Of a stretch of 64,000 nt of DNA, positions 63,939-64,000 are shown in pieces. The position numbers were made by a program, and so were the translations under genes. The notes under the pieces were generated by a model. That model was not told the origin of the DNA. It made no database searches and saw only the letters and a program-made list of their open reading frames with translations. How positions within the stretch are numbered: the stretch's first letter is position 1; each line of letters opens with the position of its first letter. This stretch comes from Lumbricus rubellus (Eukaryota; Annelida; Clitellata; Crassiclitellata; Lumbricidae): positions 44,664,486 through 44,728,485 of the forward strand of contig OX243815.1 of the NCBI GenBank assembly GCA_945859605.1. The letters run 5' to 3'.

Positions 63939-64000
63939 AGAGGGCGGTTCGATTGAGGTCGTGAGGGCGGGTCGTTGTGCGACGGGTACACCCTCAGTGG
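63939..64000 (+). other. Start of LDB1 3' UTR, cut by the window end
   Basis: Follows the TGA at 63936-63938; GC-rich with no poly(A) signal before the window ends. Confidence 0.6.

Overview
The window is nuclear DNA of an animal, most likely a non-model marine invertebrate. The reasons are intron-rich genes with GT-AG borders, animal-specific orthologues (an LDB1/NLI cofactor, a prenylated PTP4A phosphatase, PPP1R37) and a heavy load of SINEs, a LINE and many small DNA transposons. Species and phylum cannot be fixed from the sequence alone. There are no prokaryotic features.

Five protein-coding genes could be assembled exon by exon; in each, the reading phases agree across all junctions. 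In order: the 3' end of a PTP4A/PRL phosphatase (+, 655-1883); a very large PPP1R37 (LRRC68-like) gene (-, 35931 down to 14635, 11 exons, 1680 aa); GTF3A/TFIIIA with nine zinc fingers (+, 39947-48332, 9 exons, 348 aa); the spliceosomal SNRNP27 (-, 54749-49560, 7 exons, 168 aa); and LDB1 (+, 55732-63938, 9 exons, 385 aa). GTF3A and SNRNP27 converge. SNRNP27 and LDB1 diverge across about 1 kb. PPP1R37 and GTF3A diverge across 4 kb filled with repeats. The genes form no shared pathway; their products act in PP1 regulation, 5S rRNA transcription, splicing and LIM-homeodomain transcription.

The rest is dominated by mobile DNA. A 5'-truncated LINE with an open reverse-transcriptase frame (3672-4801, -) carries the same 3' tail as a tRNA-derived SINE family with three near-full copies and many tails, which looks like a LINE-SINE partnership. 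A 4.3-kb foldback element (28657-32999) has two 1.28-kb inverted arms, each built of two 535-bp units. One arm is interrupted by a hAT-type MITE whose empty site survives in the other arm. Further TIR elements with exact target duplications lie at 14340, 40404, 43036, 45041, 45365 and 57193; a mariner derivative is at 37902, and 64-82 bp TTAA hairpins sit beside PPP1R37 splice donors.

Between PTP4A and PPP1R37 (about 5.4-14.3 kb) no gene could be supported.
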